This document shows positions 24,957-34,824 of a stretch of DNA of 64,000 nucleotides, piece by piece. The translations under genes and the position numbers were made by a program. The notes beneath the pieces are model-generated. The model ran no database searches. It had not been told where the DNA came from and saw only the letters and a list, made by a program, of their open reading frames with translations. This DNA is from Methanospirillum hungatei (lineage in GTDB: Archaea > Halobacteriota > Methanomicrobia > Methanomicrobiales > Methanospirillaceae), in the NCBI RefSeq assembly GCF_019263745.1, contig NZ_CP077107.1, positions 310,001 through 374,000 of the forward strand. The letters are read 5' to 3'. The number at the start of each line of letters is the position of its first letter. Position 1 is the first letter of the stretch.

Positions 24957-25808
24957 AAAAATTTTATAGTTAGATGCATCAAAGAAAATCCAACGTCATA
25001 TCAAAAGTACATTAGGTATATTTTAGAATTTGTTGATGATTATTCTGACTTTTCTAGAAAAATCCATTGGAAACTTGCGATTGCAGAAATGTTAAACAAA
25101 TTATCGATAGATCCTAAAATTTTCAAATTGAATGAGAATAAATTGCAAGAATTGGTAAAATTAGAAAATAAATCATCTTCTTTTCTTGATGAGAAAATCC
25201 CATTAGAATTATTACAGACCCCGATTGAACCAGTATTATTTATCGAAAAAATTGGTGAATTAAAATATAAATCAATATGGAAACCCATAGCAGAAAAAAT
25301 AATTTATTCATATTCAAGAGAGGAAATTTATAATTTGTTAAATTTAATAAATAATAATTCAGATTTGAGCATTCTTATTGCAAAAAGATTATTTGATCTT
25401 GAAGATTATGAAGGAGCAAGAGATACCGCATTAAACGCTATCCATTACTGTGAATGGGGAGGATATGGATTTCCAATTGATGATGGGTTGAAAATAGAAG
25501 CAATTTTATTAATAGCAAAAATTGATAAAGAAATTGCAAAAAAAATAACATTTGAAACATTATTCAATGATTTAAGTATTAATTTTCCATATTTTACCTC
25601 AATAACTTTTCAATTGCATGAATTTATACCAGATATAATCGAGGATGAAAATGAAATAAAACAAATTTGGATTGAGATTTTTGAATACCTCAAACAGTTA
25701 CTAAAAGAGTATAATCTTCCTAATCACATTCCAGAACATTTTACTAAAAACATTGAAGATGATAACGAGTTGTCAGCATTTTATAAATTCATTGAATGTT
25801 TTTATTAA
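24957..25808 (+). pseudogene. 5'-truncated gene abutting the IS66 element
   Basis: The frame that ends at 25808 is open all the way back to the right end of the IS66 element. It has an ATG only at 25089, with clear coding sequence before it (VRCIKENPTSYQKYIRYILE). So the gene has lost its 5' end. The remaining ~280 residues are alpha-helical, Asn/Lys/Ile-rich, and lack recognisable motifs; the pattern resembles helical-repeat regions of large conflict-system proteins. Codon use is much more AT-rich than in genes left of the element, which marks the entry into foreign DNA. The function is unknown. Confidence 0.7.
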
Positions 25809-26101
25809 TAATAATCATAATTATTTAAATTGCTAAATATCAGATAAAGATGGAGAAATTTTTTTAATTTTTATATTAAAGTTTTAAAGCTTAAACTCTA
25901 GTGTCTGTCGTCTCTAATTTTTCAATATCATTTCCAAGAGAAATTACCCTCAATTTTAAGTGAAGAGTGGTACTAATTCTATTAGTAACTTAAATTGTAA
26001 TTGATATATGTGAAAAACTCTCCAACAATTAAAGATACGAGGGGCGGTAATCAAAAACAATTCAAATAGTTTATTTATGCAATAGATAAATGTAGAATTG
26101 C

Positions 26102-28207
26102 ATGCATGCCGGGGTCGTACCACTCGAAAAATTATTCGCTTCAGATAACTATTTCTCATTACCAATATTTCAACGAAGATATGAATGGAAAAGTAAAGAA
26201 TGGGAGGCATTGTGGTATTCAATAATTCAACAATATGAATATGAAATTAGTGGAACATCAAATAAATATCCAAAATGCTTTTTTGGGACTATCGCATTAA
26301 AACTAATTAAAAGTTCAGAAGGTTCTCATAAACATGATATTATTGATGGTCAACAACGAATAACGACTATAATTTTGTTATTAGCAGCGATTAGAGATTT
26401 TTTTCATAATGATGAGAATATTTTTTCAAAAGTAAATCAACTGTTAAAGATTAATTGTGAGGGCATTGATTGTGTACAACACAAAAAACGACTGGAATTG
26501 GCTCTTCAAGATGAAAAATATTTATCAGATATTATATCAGAATTACCAATTCCAACCGAAACCAATAGCAACGTAATCGATTGTTATAATAAATTTTCTA
26601 ATAAATTAGACGATTCTCTTGATCCTTATAAATTCATAAATTCAATACTTACACGGTTTCAGGTAGTATGGCTCACCATTGAAAATTCAGATGATGCTCC
26701 TACTATTTTTAGGACAATGAATTCTACCGGGACTTCTCTCGAAGATATCGATCATTTTAGAATCCATATTTTGACCTTTATCGATGAGAATAATATGATT
26801 CCGATGTATCATCAATTTTGGAAACCTATTGAATATCTATTTAGCAACGATCTTAAAAAATTTCCAGATTTTGCAAGATATTTCCTGATGAAGAATGGTG
26901 AAAAAGATATTCAGAATATTTTTTCATACATTACAGAAAAAATAAATCCTATTCCTATTAATGAGAGAGAGGATTATATTCGTTCATTTTTATCTGAATT
27001 GAAAAAGTCTGCAGAAATTTATGATGATATTTTAAACATATATGATGCTTCAAGATTTACAAACAAAGTTGCATTAAGGCTTAAAAAGTTCAGATACTTA
27101 TCTGGGGATCAATATCTTCCATTTTTATTAAATCTATTAAGTCAGTATTCAAAAAACCAACCAAAATCAATTGATAATAAATTTGAACATGTTCTTCATC
27201 TGATAGAATCATTTTATATTCGAGGATATTTTTGTGATGAGAATATGCCAAATTACACATCATTTTTTTCTGAATTATGTAAATTAATTGATACTCCGAT
27301 ATCCACAGAAAATTTTGACAAAATTGAGAAAAAGTTCATGAATGTTTTACCGGGTGATGAAGCTCTCCGAGTAAAGATACCAATTGTTCCAATATATTCT
27401 CGAGGAAGTAAGAATCTTGCAAAATTAATGTTATGTTCAATAGAAGAACATATTTCGCAAAAGGCTTCGTGGTTTACTTTTAATCCAGATGAAAGTAAAA
27501 TTTCAGTTGAACATATTATGCCTCAAAAAATCGAAAATACTGATTGGGAACCATATCTTAAATCGAATATTGGCGAATATTATAAAGAATCTCATTTTCA
27601 TTCTTGCAACACACTAGGGAATCTCACATTAACTAGCAATTCTTTTAACTCAAAATTAGGTCAAAAGATTTTTTCTCAAAAAATGGTAGATTTAACAAAG
27701 TGTGATGGGTATAATTTAAATTCCTATTTTAATCAAGTAAAAACTTGGGTAGATTCTGACATTAAAAAACGGTCTTGTCAGTTATCAGATTACTGTATCC
27801 TTATTTGGCCAGGCGGAACTCCGATAATTGCGCCGCTAAGAATTCCTCAAGAGGGAGACCAATTAGTCTCAATTACGATTAAAAAGAGGAAATATGCAAT
27901 AAATTCTAGAGAATATAATTTCAAATCTTGGAAAGGTTTGTACGCAGCTACTTTGTATATCATGTATAAAGAATCTGGAGATAAATTTAGAGAGTTGGTA
28001 ACCCAATATCCTGATTTTTTGTCATTTGAGTCACATAAACTGAAAAAAGAAGAGCAAGTAGGGGAAACCTCAATTTATTATGCACCATTATCCGGTCAAA
28101 AAGCAGTTTATCAGCAGTGTAAAATATTCGTAAAAGAAATTGGTTGGGAACCGTCTGATTGGAAAGGTGAATTAAAGGATAAGGAGGGAAATGTTTTCGT
28201 ATTTTAA
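26102..28207 (+). CDS. GmrSD-like (DUF262-DUF1524) restriction/conflict protein
   Basis: A 701-residue protein. The N-terminal DUF262 (ParB-like NTPase) domain shows LPIFQRRYEW at 20-29 and DGQQRITT at 82-89. The C-terminal DUF1524 domain has the HNH-type signature SVEHIMPQ near residue 468 and NTLGNLTLTSNSFNSK near 503-518. This is the arrangement of single-chain GmrSD type IV restriction enzymes, which cut phage DNA with modified bases. Beyond residue about 600 there is an extra ~100-residue domain I do not recognise. The gene is intact and AT-rich, and lies next to a converging Zn-ribbon/HTH gene. Function against phage is inferred from the family. Confidence 0.9.
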   Translation: MHAGVVPLEKLFASDNYFSLPIFQRRYEWKSKEWEALWYSIIQQYEYEISGTSNKYPKCFFGTIALKLIKSSEGSHKHDIIDGQQRITTIILLLAAIRDFFHNDENIFSKVNQLLKINCEGIDCVQHKKRLELALQDEKYLSDIISELPIPTETNSNVIDCYNKFSNKLDDSLDPYKFINSILTRFQVVWLTIENSDDAPTIFRTMNSTGTSLEDIDHFRIHILTFIDENNMIPMYHQFWKPIEYLFSNDLKKFPDFARYFLMKNGEKDIQNIFSYITEKINPIPINEREDYIRSFLSELKKSAEIYDDILNIYDASRFTNKVALRLKKFRYLSGDQYLPFLLNLLSQYSKNQPKSIDNKFEHVLHLIESFYIRGYFCDENMPNYTSFFSELCKLIDTPISTENFDKIEKKFMNVLPGDEALRVKIPIVPIYSRGSKNLAKLMLCSIEEHISQKASWFTFNPDESKISVEHIMPQKIENTDWEPYLKSNIGEYYKESHFHSCNTLGNLTLTSNSFNSKLGQKIFSQKMVDLTKCDGYNLNSYFNQVKTWVDSDIKKRSCQLSDYCILIWPGGTPIIAPLRIPQEGDQLVSITIKKRKYAINSREYNFKSWKGLYAATLYIMYKESGDKFRELVTQYPDFLSFESHKLKKEEQVGETSIYYAPLSGQKAVYQQCKIFVKEIGWEPSDWKGELKDKEGNVFVF

Positions 28208-28211
28208 ACTT

Positions 28212-28679
28212 TTACGGATTTATTATCCACTTTCCTTTCACTTTTTCAGCTTTAATTCTTCCATCTCGGATATATTTTCGAATAGTATCTTCAGATTTAT
28301 GAATGATAGATGACATCTTTTTCACGCTGATTTGCCGATATTTATTGAATTCAATCCAATCTATACTATATTTAATATGTTTAAATGCGATAACATCAGA
28401 CTTTATTAAAAATTCTAATTGTATCGGTGAATAGTTAATTTTACTTTCCAATTGATTTGAATCAATCCAAATCTTACCATCATCAATAATATAGTTTGTT
28501 CCTCTTAACACACCAACATTTTCAGCAAAGGTTTTTGTGTTCGAACGCTGTTTGGAATTTTCGATTTCGTTATCACAATTGGGGCAGATATAATAATTGT
28601 TTAAACAATCTTCATCATAAAAGGTTTTTGATTTTCCACAGTTTGGACATGTTATTTCATCTTTTATTTTGTAATTCAT
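28212..28679 (-). CDS. Zinc-ribbon protein with C-terminal excisionase-like HTH
   Basis: A 155-residue protein converging on the GmrSD gene, with 4 nt between stops. The N-terminus has two CPNC knuckles (CPNCGKSK at 11 and CPNCDNEI at 33), forming a zinc ribbon. The C-terminal ~45 residues have a helix-turn-helix of MerR/excisionase type (MSSIIHKSEDTIRKYIRDGR followed by a wing, KGKWIIN). The middle is unassigned. It may be a regulator of the neighbouring restriction gene or a small DNA-binding factor of the island. The AT-rich codon use matches the GmrSD gene. Confidence 0.65.
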   Translation of the reverse strand: MNYKIKDEITCPNCGKSKTFYDEDCLNNYYICPNCDNEIENSKQRSNTKTFAENVGVLRGTNYIIDDGKIWIDSNQLESKINYSPIQLEFLIKSDVIAFKHIKYSIDWIEFNKYRQISVKKMSSIIHKSEDTIRKYIRDGRIKAEKVKGKWIINP

Positions 28680-28920
28680 TTTAATCGCTTAATTAAATTT
28701 AATCACCATTGTTAATTAAGACTATGAAAAATAACATTCGACAAAAAATAGATAATCTTCTTGAATATTTCGCCATTTAAATTAATAAATGGTAAATTTC
28801 GAATTCACTTTTTCTATTCATATTTTATTCATTAAAAATTGAATATCACTTATATTTAGCTTTAAATAGTTGATCTACCCTCGAAACCATTAGAAATGGA
28901 GGATAAGATGCAGTATTTTT

Positions 28921-28965
28921 ACCACCGGACGTTGTTCGGTTTGTTTTTACATTACATCGGAAATC
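28921..28965 (+). repeat. Hairpin repeat, copy A
   Basis: The stem ACCGGA / TTCGGT (28924-28929 and 28935-28940) encloses a 5-nt loop. The conserved tail is TTGTTTTTACATTACATCGG, followed about 20 nt later by GGGAGAGGACCG. This is the best-preserved copy together with copy B. Confidence 0.65.
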
Positions 28966-29201
28966 GTAAGAACTAGGTGAAGGGAGAGGACCGGGAAGTT
29001 CGTGAAATTGTAGGGAGAGGAATGCGGGAAGGGGGGGAAATGACGGGTGTTTAACTGAGTTTGGGAATTACGTGGTAGATTTATTGAGATGATCGGGGGG
29101 TTGAAGGGAGGAGAACGAGAGGTGTTGGAGAGGGGGTTGGACTATAGGATGGTTGTACGGGTTTTTGGCAGCCGAAATACGGGATTGTTGGTTCTTTTTT
29201 T

Positions 29202-29246
29202 GCCACCGGAAGGAATTCGGTTTGTTTGTACATCACATCGAGATCC
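29202..29246 (+). repeat. Hairpin repeat, copy B
   Basis: The stem ACCGGA / TTCGGT (29205-29210 and 29216-29221) has the 5-nt loop AGGAA, then a tail with CATCACATCG and GGGAGAGAACCG. The downstream AACCGA can pair alternatively with TCGGTT of the stem. Confidence 0.65.
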
Positions 29247-29441
29247 TTATAAGCACGGGTAAGGGAGAGAACCGAGATTTTACCTAGAAAGGTGGGGAGG
29301 CGATTTCCAAAATTGTACGAAGACTTTTGATCTGCTAGGGAGTTTGAATGGGATGAATCGGGGGGTGCCTTCGATGAATGGAGAAAAGATAATATTATAT
29401 AGGGTAGAAAAAAAATAATCCATTCATCTAATATTCAAGTC

Positions 29442-29579
29442 TTATTCTTTGTTTCCTGATCCAGCTTCTCTAGAATGTTCATATTCAGGATGTTCATGAT
29501 TAAGTTGATTTGCATGATTATCTGCTGCTGCTTTATATTCACTTGAACTCCTAGCTAAATTGCCTCCAAATTTACCCAT
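29442..29579 (-). CDS. 45-residue small protein, tandem gene 2
   Basis: A complete frame from ATG 29579 with a strong ribosome binding site (GTGAGGT, 5 nt upstream) that overlaps the end of the preceding tiny gene. The peptide begins with GKFGGNLARSSSEYKAAADN and ends in a His/Glu-rich acidic tail. It is polar and probably disordered or helical, without cysteines or membrane segments. With the 37-residue gene upstream it forms a two-gene unit divergent from the 593-residue orphan at 29822. It matches no family that I know. Small acid-soluble or toxin/antitoxin-like peptides are possible classes. Confidence 0.6.
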   Translation of the reverse strand: MGKFGGNLARSSSEYKAAADNHANQLNHEHPEYEHSREAGSGNKE

Positions 29580-29587
29580 ATTATACC

Positions 29588-29701
29588 TCACTTTTTTGAA
29601 ACCGTCTTCATCACTCTTGCTTTAAATTTCTGATTTGTTCCAGTTTTATCTGCATGAGATTGAATTCTCTTTGCCGCAGATGCATCTATTTTTTTTGTCA
29701 A
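29588..29701 (-). CDS. 37-residue basic protein, tandem gene 1
   Basis: A complete frame from a TTG at 29701, preceded by GAGGGA at a 4-nt spacing, to TGA at 29588-29590. The product is basic (DASAAKRIQSHADKTGTNQK, then FKARVMKTVSKK) and resembles short basic DNA- or RNA-associated peptides of plasmids. Its stop overlaps the ribosome binding region of the next tiny gene. A TTG start is less usual, but spacing and coupling support it. The family is unknown. Confidence 0.5.
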   Translation of the reverse strand: MTKKIDASAAKRIQSHADKTGTNQKFKARVMKTVSKK

Positions 29702-29821
29702 ATATATCCCTCATGGACGAATCAGACCCTAAGATTCAATCCAAAATATTATTCAGTTCTCAGGATAATAAATACTAATATCGCGTCTAATTATTCTATA
29801 TCTACTGAACGCGTAACAAAA

Positions 29822-31603
29822 ATGTACATCCATGGAGTAGGAGATACAAAGGATCCATATTTCTTCGTAAAAAATCAAGATTATGATCTTGAATGGCAAG
29901 TTGCTTGGTACTATGCCTGTTGCACATATTATTCAGAAAAGGGTTTTGATATTAATGGGTTAGGAGTGAATATTGGAGCTGAAAATCCAGAACAGTCATT
30001 TTATTCATATCCTTCTCAAATGGTGAGAGATTTTAAAAAGTTAGATATTGATAAGCGAATCAAAAATAGATTAAATCAATATAAAAAATATTTAAATATC
30101 ATTCTCAATGCAAAAGAATATCCATTGGATTTAGAGGGAGAATTTCTCCCAAACTTCTTCAATTTACTTAATAATTTCCTTAAAGGAAAACATTGCTATT
30201 TCAATATATCCTATAATATCCGAATTCATGAGGAATTATATACATTACAATCGGATTTGCTTGAAAACTTAAATCACTTTCAAGAATATATAGAAGACTT
30301 TGAGACAGAATTAAGAGTTAAAAATAAAATCTGTAAGAATACAGCAATAGAAAAATGTGAAGAATTAGAGAGAAAAGGAATTCTCAAATTTATTTTAATA
30401 AAAGCAAGACGCCAAGGAAAAGAAACGCCACATTATTATTTTAATAATTCATTCGAAGGATTCATCGAAATATTACGCTTAATGTTCATACATGTTTCAC
30501 CTTGGGAACACTCCTACTATCTCAATTCTGATTATATGAAGGAATGGATTAACGCTAATTCAATTAGACGGGTTCTCCAAGATAAAGGTGGGAATATTCA
30601 CCGCCTCGTTCCATATCATGATTGGGGAGCGAAAGAGGGAGAAATCCTAATTCAAAGAGATTTTCAAAAATTAAAAAAAGAAAAGGAGTGGGGTATCTCC
30701 TTTATTTCAGAAAATGAATCTAAAGAAACTTTACAGAATAAATGTTTACAATATAAGAAAAAAATGTTTCATTCTGATGAAGATTATGTTATCGATAAAT
30801 ATTCAGCACTATTTCATGAAACTAATGGATTATTAAGAGAACTAGAATATGCAGAAGACGCCATTAGTCAATTTAATTTAGCATTTAAAAATTTTTCAGA
30901 ATACTCAATTGAATTTAAAAAATGGATAGAATTTAATTCAGAAAACAGATTTCCAGGACCATGTAAATTTTTTACATTTCCAATTCTAGTAATTGAAAAG
31001 GAAAAAATTGAAAATGAGGTTATTGATAACAAAATAAAAAATAAATATAAAATTCTTGAACGAATTATATCGCTAACCTATCAAAAAAATCACTGTAAAT
31101 TTTCTGAAAGTTCTAAAGATTTCCTTAATTCTATGAAAAAGAATACTTCTTTCATTGATACACATTATGGCGATAAAGGATGGGAATATTGGCGAATCAT
31201 TTTCCCGATAATTCTATTGCTGCAATTATCACCAAGCCTTATTCATTATTTTTTCCTTGAAGAATGGACTACCTCAACGATATATGATGATTATAATTTA
31301 CTCAGTACAAATCAAGAAAAAAATGATTTTCTCACCCATCTCGTCAAAAAAGGTATAAATGTAGTGACATCAGACAAATATAAAGTACCATATAATAGTG
31401 AAATAAAATCTATACGTTTAAACCCACAAAATTTGGAAAGTAACAGAAAACCAGGAACATTAGAGATAGAAACAATTGATGGAATCACAATCATATATGA
31501 CCTTAATTGTAATTATTCTAAAAATGACAATTATTTCACACATTTAAACATTAGAAATTATCCATCAATTTACCAATTAATTGACCCTAATTTATGCAAT
31601 TAA
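29822..31603 (+). CDS. Orphan 593-residue protein of the island
   Basis: The frame is open from 29654, but that part overlaps the divergent tiny genes and looks non-coding. The ATG at 29822 is the first that gives conserved-looking sequence (MYIHGVGDTKDPYFF). The protein is rich in aromatic residues and lysine, largely helical, with a charged region near residues 130-200 and a segment IIFPIILLLQLSPSLIHYFF near 455 that might be a buried or membrane helix. I recognise no domain. No Shine-Dalgarno sequence is present, so the transcript may be leaderless. Context (restriction gene, TA remnants) suggests a conflict-related role, which is inference. Confidence 0.7.
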   Translation: MYIHGVGDTKDPYFFVKNQDYDLEWQVAWYYACCTYYSEKGFDINGLGVNIGAENPEQSFYSYPSQMVRDFKKLDIDKRIKNRLNQYKKYLNIILNAKEYPLDLEGEFLPNFFNLLNNFLKGKHCYFNISYNIRIHEELYTLQSDLLENLNHFQEYIEDFETELRVKNKICKNTAIEKCEELERKGILKFILIKARRQGKETPHYYFNNSFEGFIEILRLMFIHVSPWEHSYYLNSDYMKEWINANSIRRVLQDKGGNIHRLVPYHDWGAKEGEILIQRDFQKLKKEKEWGISFISENESKETLQNKCLQYKKKMFHSDEDYVIDKYSALFHETNGLLRELEYAEDAISQFNLAFKNFSEYSIEFKKWIEFNSENRFPGPCKFFTFPILVIEKEKIENEVIDNKIKNKYKILERIISLTYQKNHCKFSESSKDFLNSMKKNTSFIDTHYGDKGWEYWRIIFPIILLLQLSPSLIHYFFLEEWTTSTIYDDYNLLSTNQEKNDFLTHLVKKGINVVTSDKYKVPYNSEIKSIRLNPQNLESNRKPGTLEIETIDGITIIYDLNCNYSKNDNYFTHLNIRNYPSIYQLIDPNLCN

Positions 31604-31683
31604 TGGTAAGTTAACGAGTTAAATCGATTTATTACATCTCAAATTAATTATCCCCTATTCATAAATTTTTTTACCTAATATAG

Positions 31684-33243
31684 CCACTTTGACTTCAGAA
31701 ACACATTGAGATCATCCACTATCGAGATAAAATTTTTCCTAAATTTCATCGAGAAATTGTATTTGACTGTTGAAAATTTTCGTATCAAAACATCATGGAA
31801 ACACCCAATTAAGGTCCCAAATCATCGTGTTGACAGTATCAAAATTAAAGTAAATGTACTTCTTTTTCTTCCCCATCCACGAATCAATAATTCATGTCAA
31901 ATTCAATAACGTCGTTTTGATAAATTTTGGTGACATGTATTTCTGTTCCGGAATCTCAAACTGGATGAGTGAGACAAAATCCTGTGTGATAAACCCAATG
32001 AATAGTGCTCGTTAAATGCTGTTATCTGTCCATACCCACAATGATTTTATCTCAATCTCGTTCCTCATAGAGTTATCGTCATTCGAGTCCTCTTCTTCCG
32101 ATAAGTCAGAAGGGTTTTAGTACATCTCTAATTCTTACTCGATTTCATGCAGAAAAATCCCTCTCTCCCAATAATGAACTTTTCTTCAAGAAGCCTGATG
32201 GCACCATCTTCGGAGGTTTCCATCAGTTTCGTCCGGATAAAGTAGTCCACATCCACAAGAAAACTGTTTATCCTGAATCCTTTATATGCCAATTTCTTGT
32301 CAATACTCTCCGGAATAACCTTTGTTCCCTTTTCTCATGAACAACCTTTCTGACTCTGAATTCCAGCTTTTTGAGAACAAAAATTAGTTACTACTATTCG
32401 GCTTCTCGATAATAATTCCGAGAATACCTTATTCCTCATCAATAACCTGAATAGTATATGCTTCAATTTCAGCGGTTATCTTGTCATCGCTCTTATTGAG
32501 CTTCTATCCGGTAAGATATTGGAGATTATCTGCCCGGATCAACATTGTATCAGCGATCCTGTTCGCTCCTTTATCGAATATCACCAGAGATCCATTCATA
32601 GCCGGTTGTATCAGCTAATATCTCTTCTTGAAATGGGTCTGATTATTGAGATTGCCAGGTTCGATTTCATCCCAATTGGGATATGTATCGGGCCGGAAAG
32701 TTCTGTAACGCCAACGGTAATCTGTTTTATCGGGTTGGTGATCCCGGCTGTATCCATACTTTCCAATCCGGGCCTCATTGCCATGAAGGACCAGGCTGGT
32801 CCGGTCTATATTGATGCTGGTATGCTCTAAATCATACATCAAAAAAAGAACATCCCGGATGTCAGAGATGATTTCATTGAAATAATTACCAAGGATTTCA
32901 AGGATATGGTAAAGCGTTCTTTCGCTGAAGGGAGGGAGGGAACAGCAAGTACTTCAGGCTGGTTGATCCGGTCGTGAGACCACTTCATGCTGAAGGTATC
33001 CGGGAATTCGTAGCTGATGAGTGATCGAAACTGATTGTTGATAGGAATACCCCTTGTCTTGTGTTTTCTGGAAATATCGCGAAAACTCAGGAGTATTACT
33101 TATCACCAATGAAAATGGTATTTATGGGAAAGGAGATATTTTCATTCGGCTTAGCTTCTTTGGTTCTTAGTTTTGTTTGCATTTTTACCGATTCAAACAT
33201 CACAAAGAACACATTTTTTTTTTTTGGTGGTAGCAACGTTGGG
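31684..33243 (-). mobile_element. Decayed IS4-superfamily (IS1634-like) element, copy 1
   Basis: About 1.56 kb, highly similar along its length to 37139-38684. The left end CCACTTTGACTTC and right end GGTAGCAACGTTGGG are imperfect inverted repeats. Reverse-strand fragments of a transposase are readable: KYGYSRDHQPDKTD near 32750, then HFKKRY, and others. They are scattered over frames with many stops, so no functional transposase is encoded. The RDHRPD motif and the sentence-like order of fragments match transposases of the IS4/IS1634 group common in methanogens. Confidence 0.75.
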
Positions 33244-33395
33244 TTAGTTAGATAATTGTATCCGATAAAGTAGTCCCAACATAAAAGATTGAGAATTATT
33301 AAGTAAGGTTAGCAGAATCTAATCTGTCCATTGAATTCCTATTTATCTTTTCTTACAGCCGATCAAGTTTCGACTCATTTTTTATCGGTTTGGAT

Positions 33396-34313
33396 TTAGT
33401 TTTCAATTAATCCTCCATTGTTTTCCCAATAATAATCAAATGTCTTATTCCATCGAGAATATCCTTCATTAATTTTATCACTCTCATTTCCCTTTCTAAT
33501 GACCATCATTGGAGATTTCCCTCCTAATGAACCATCAGATATACTTACACTAAATAGCGGATAAGGTTCAATAAAAATGTAGTTTGAAGTAATTATTAAT
33601 AAATGTCTAGGAATTTCATTATAATATCTATATTGAATAATATTTTGAGAATCAGTACACCCTTCAGTTAATTTTTGAATTATACCTGTAGCTTTTTCGA
33701 TATTTTCTCGTGATGGACTCAAATGTTCTAAACTAGTCCATAATTTTCCAGCTTTACTATCAGGATTTAATAATAAAACTTTAATTGTTACTTGAGGATT
33801 AGAATTATTTAGATAATCATCGAATAATTCTAAATAATTTCTTTCACTATAATCTTGTTTAGATTTAAAAAAGTCTGAACCTGATATTCCCATGATTTTA
33901 ATTTCTCCAATTTCATTCTTCGAAAGTTGTTTTGCAACAATATTGAATATTTTTTGCTTTCCTCGAGTTCCCTTCTCTCCTCGTCTTGAAAAAATATCCA
34001 CAACACCATTATTGATAGCTCCTTGTAATACATCAACATGGGAAAAAAGAGAGTCAGTATTTTTCTCATAAATTTCCATATACCTAGCGTGAATTACTTT
34101 TTCTATTAAGAGTGCAACAATGGCACCCACAATTAAAGCTATACCGATATGATTGATAACAAAAAATAATAAATCATTGTCATTTTGAAAATAAAAAGAG
34201 ATAAATATAAAATAAATTCCTAGGAAAGATAAAATGATGACACCAAAATATAATTTTGCCTCTATTTGATTTTTTTTTAAACAACATAAAAAATTAGTTA
34301 ATGTTTTTCCCAT
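33396..34313 (-). CDS. Two-helix membrane protein with PLD-like cytoplasmic domain
   Basis: A 305-residue protein. Two membrane helices span about residues 19-43 and 48-74. A soluble domain follows with the strand-loop pattern IKIMGISGSDFF near 144, VTIKVLLLNPDS near 178, and HLLIITSNYIFIEPYP near 246. This resembles the catalytically degenerate phospholipase-D-like domains found in some regulators and defence proteins, but the HxK motif is absent. Proteins with N-terminal helix pairs and a sensor domain occur as membrane effectors in conflict systems; that reading is inference. The gene is intact, AT-rich, and flanked by the decayed IS copy and the palindrome region. Confidence 0.6.
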   Translation of the reverse strand: MGKTLTNFLCCLKKNQIEAKLYFGVIILSFLGIYFIFISFYFQNDNDLLFFVINHIGIALIVGAIVALLIEKVIHARYMEIYEKNTDSLFSHVDVLQGAINNGVVDIFSRRGEKGTRGKQKIFNIVAKQLSKNEIGEIKIMGISGSDFFKSKQDYSERNYLELFDDYLNNSNPQVTIKVLLLNPDSKAGKLWTSLEHLSPSRENIEKATGIIQKLTEGCTDSQNIIQYRYYNEIPRHLLIITSNYIFIEPYPLFSVSISDGSLGGKSPMMVIRKGNESDKINEGYSRWNKTFDYYWENNGGLIEN

Positions 34314-34498
34314 TTTTGCTTCTTAATTTTTTAGGATATTAAATGTTTTGTTTTGATTTTTAAAAATTTAAAATAAAAATATATTTTCTCTTATACCGGA
34401 AAATAAGGTTATTTAACAATATAAAGTGATTTTGTCTTCCTCTTCTGTGGCATTGGAAATAAAACCAACAGAATTCGGAGGAATAAGATTTCGATATT

Positions 34499-34542
34499 AA
34501 CTACTGGATATTATTCGGTCTGAGTTTTTCATCATATCGGAA
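34499..34542 (+). repeat. Hairpin repeat, copy E
   Basis: The stem ACTGGA / TTCGGT (34503-34508, 34514-34519) keeps six pairs through a T-G wobble in place of C-G, with a 5-nt loop, followed by a tail ATCATATCGGAA. The compensatory change argues that structure is selected. Confidence 0.55.
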
Positions 34543-34557
34543 TTTGTATTTTTTCAG

Positions 34558-34694
34558 ATTATAGTATAATGCGAAACTTTCTGAAATAATTCAGAAAGTT
34601 TGCTTAATACAATGAAGTGCGATTTGCGTGCACGTTATGGAATAATCTTTTTCCAAAATCGATTATTCCATAACGTTTGTCAATGCACTATAAT
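34558..34694. repeat. Three-armed palindromic element (cruciform)
   Basis: Outer arms ATTATAGT (34558-34565) and ACTATAAT (34687-34694) are perfect complements. Inside lie two perfect hairpins: AAACTTTCTGAA / TTCAGAAAGTTT (34574-34585, 34590-34601) with a 4-nt loop, and CGTTATGGAATAATC / GATTATTCCATAACG (34633-34647, 34661-34675) with a 13-nt loop. AGTGC near 34616 can also pair with GCACT near 34685. Candidates are a structured RNA, a MITE-like element, or a replication/attachment structure. Confidence 0.7.
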
Positions 34695-34824
34695 GGAGAG
34701 GACGAGATTGGTTGTGAGTTTTGGAACACCAGGGGAGGTTGGTTGAGATGGTACGGGGATATTAAAGGGATTGTCCAAGTTGGGTTTTGCCAGCTGGATT
34801 CCAGAGATATTAATTCCAGTCTTT

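Larger units (their letters stand above)
28680..29441. other. Gene-free, G-rich stretch with two hairpin-repeat copies
   Basis: No protein gene is supported. Two copies of the hairpin repeat (28921 and 29202) are embedded. Positions about 28970-29180 are strikingly G-rich and C-poor on the plus strand. A GGAGG sequence just before the first copy is followed by ATG and a 22-codon frame, but that frame is not conserved in the other copies. The whole could be the gene of a structured RNA or a non-autonomous element. Confidence 0.45.

Noticed and set aside
23320-24964. 8-bp target site duplication of the IS66 element
   Set aside because: The flanks ATTTTTTT and AAAAATTT do not match; moving the ends through the T-runs gives no match either.
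28911-28976. A 22-codon frame with a GGAGG site running through hairpin copy A
   Set aside because: The frame is not conserved in the other four copies, while the hairpin is; structure rather than coding explains the similarity.
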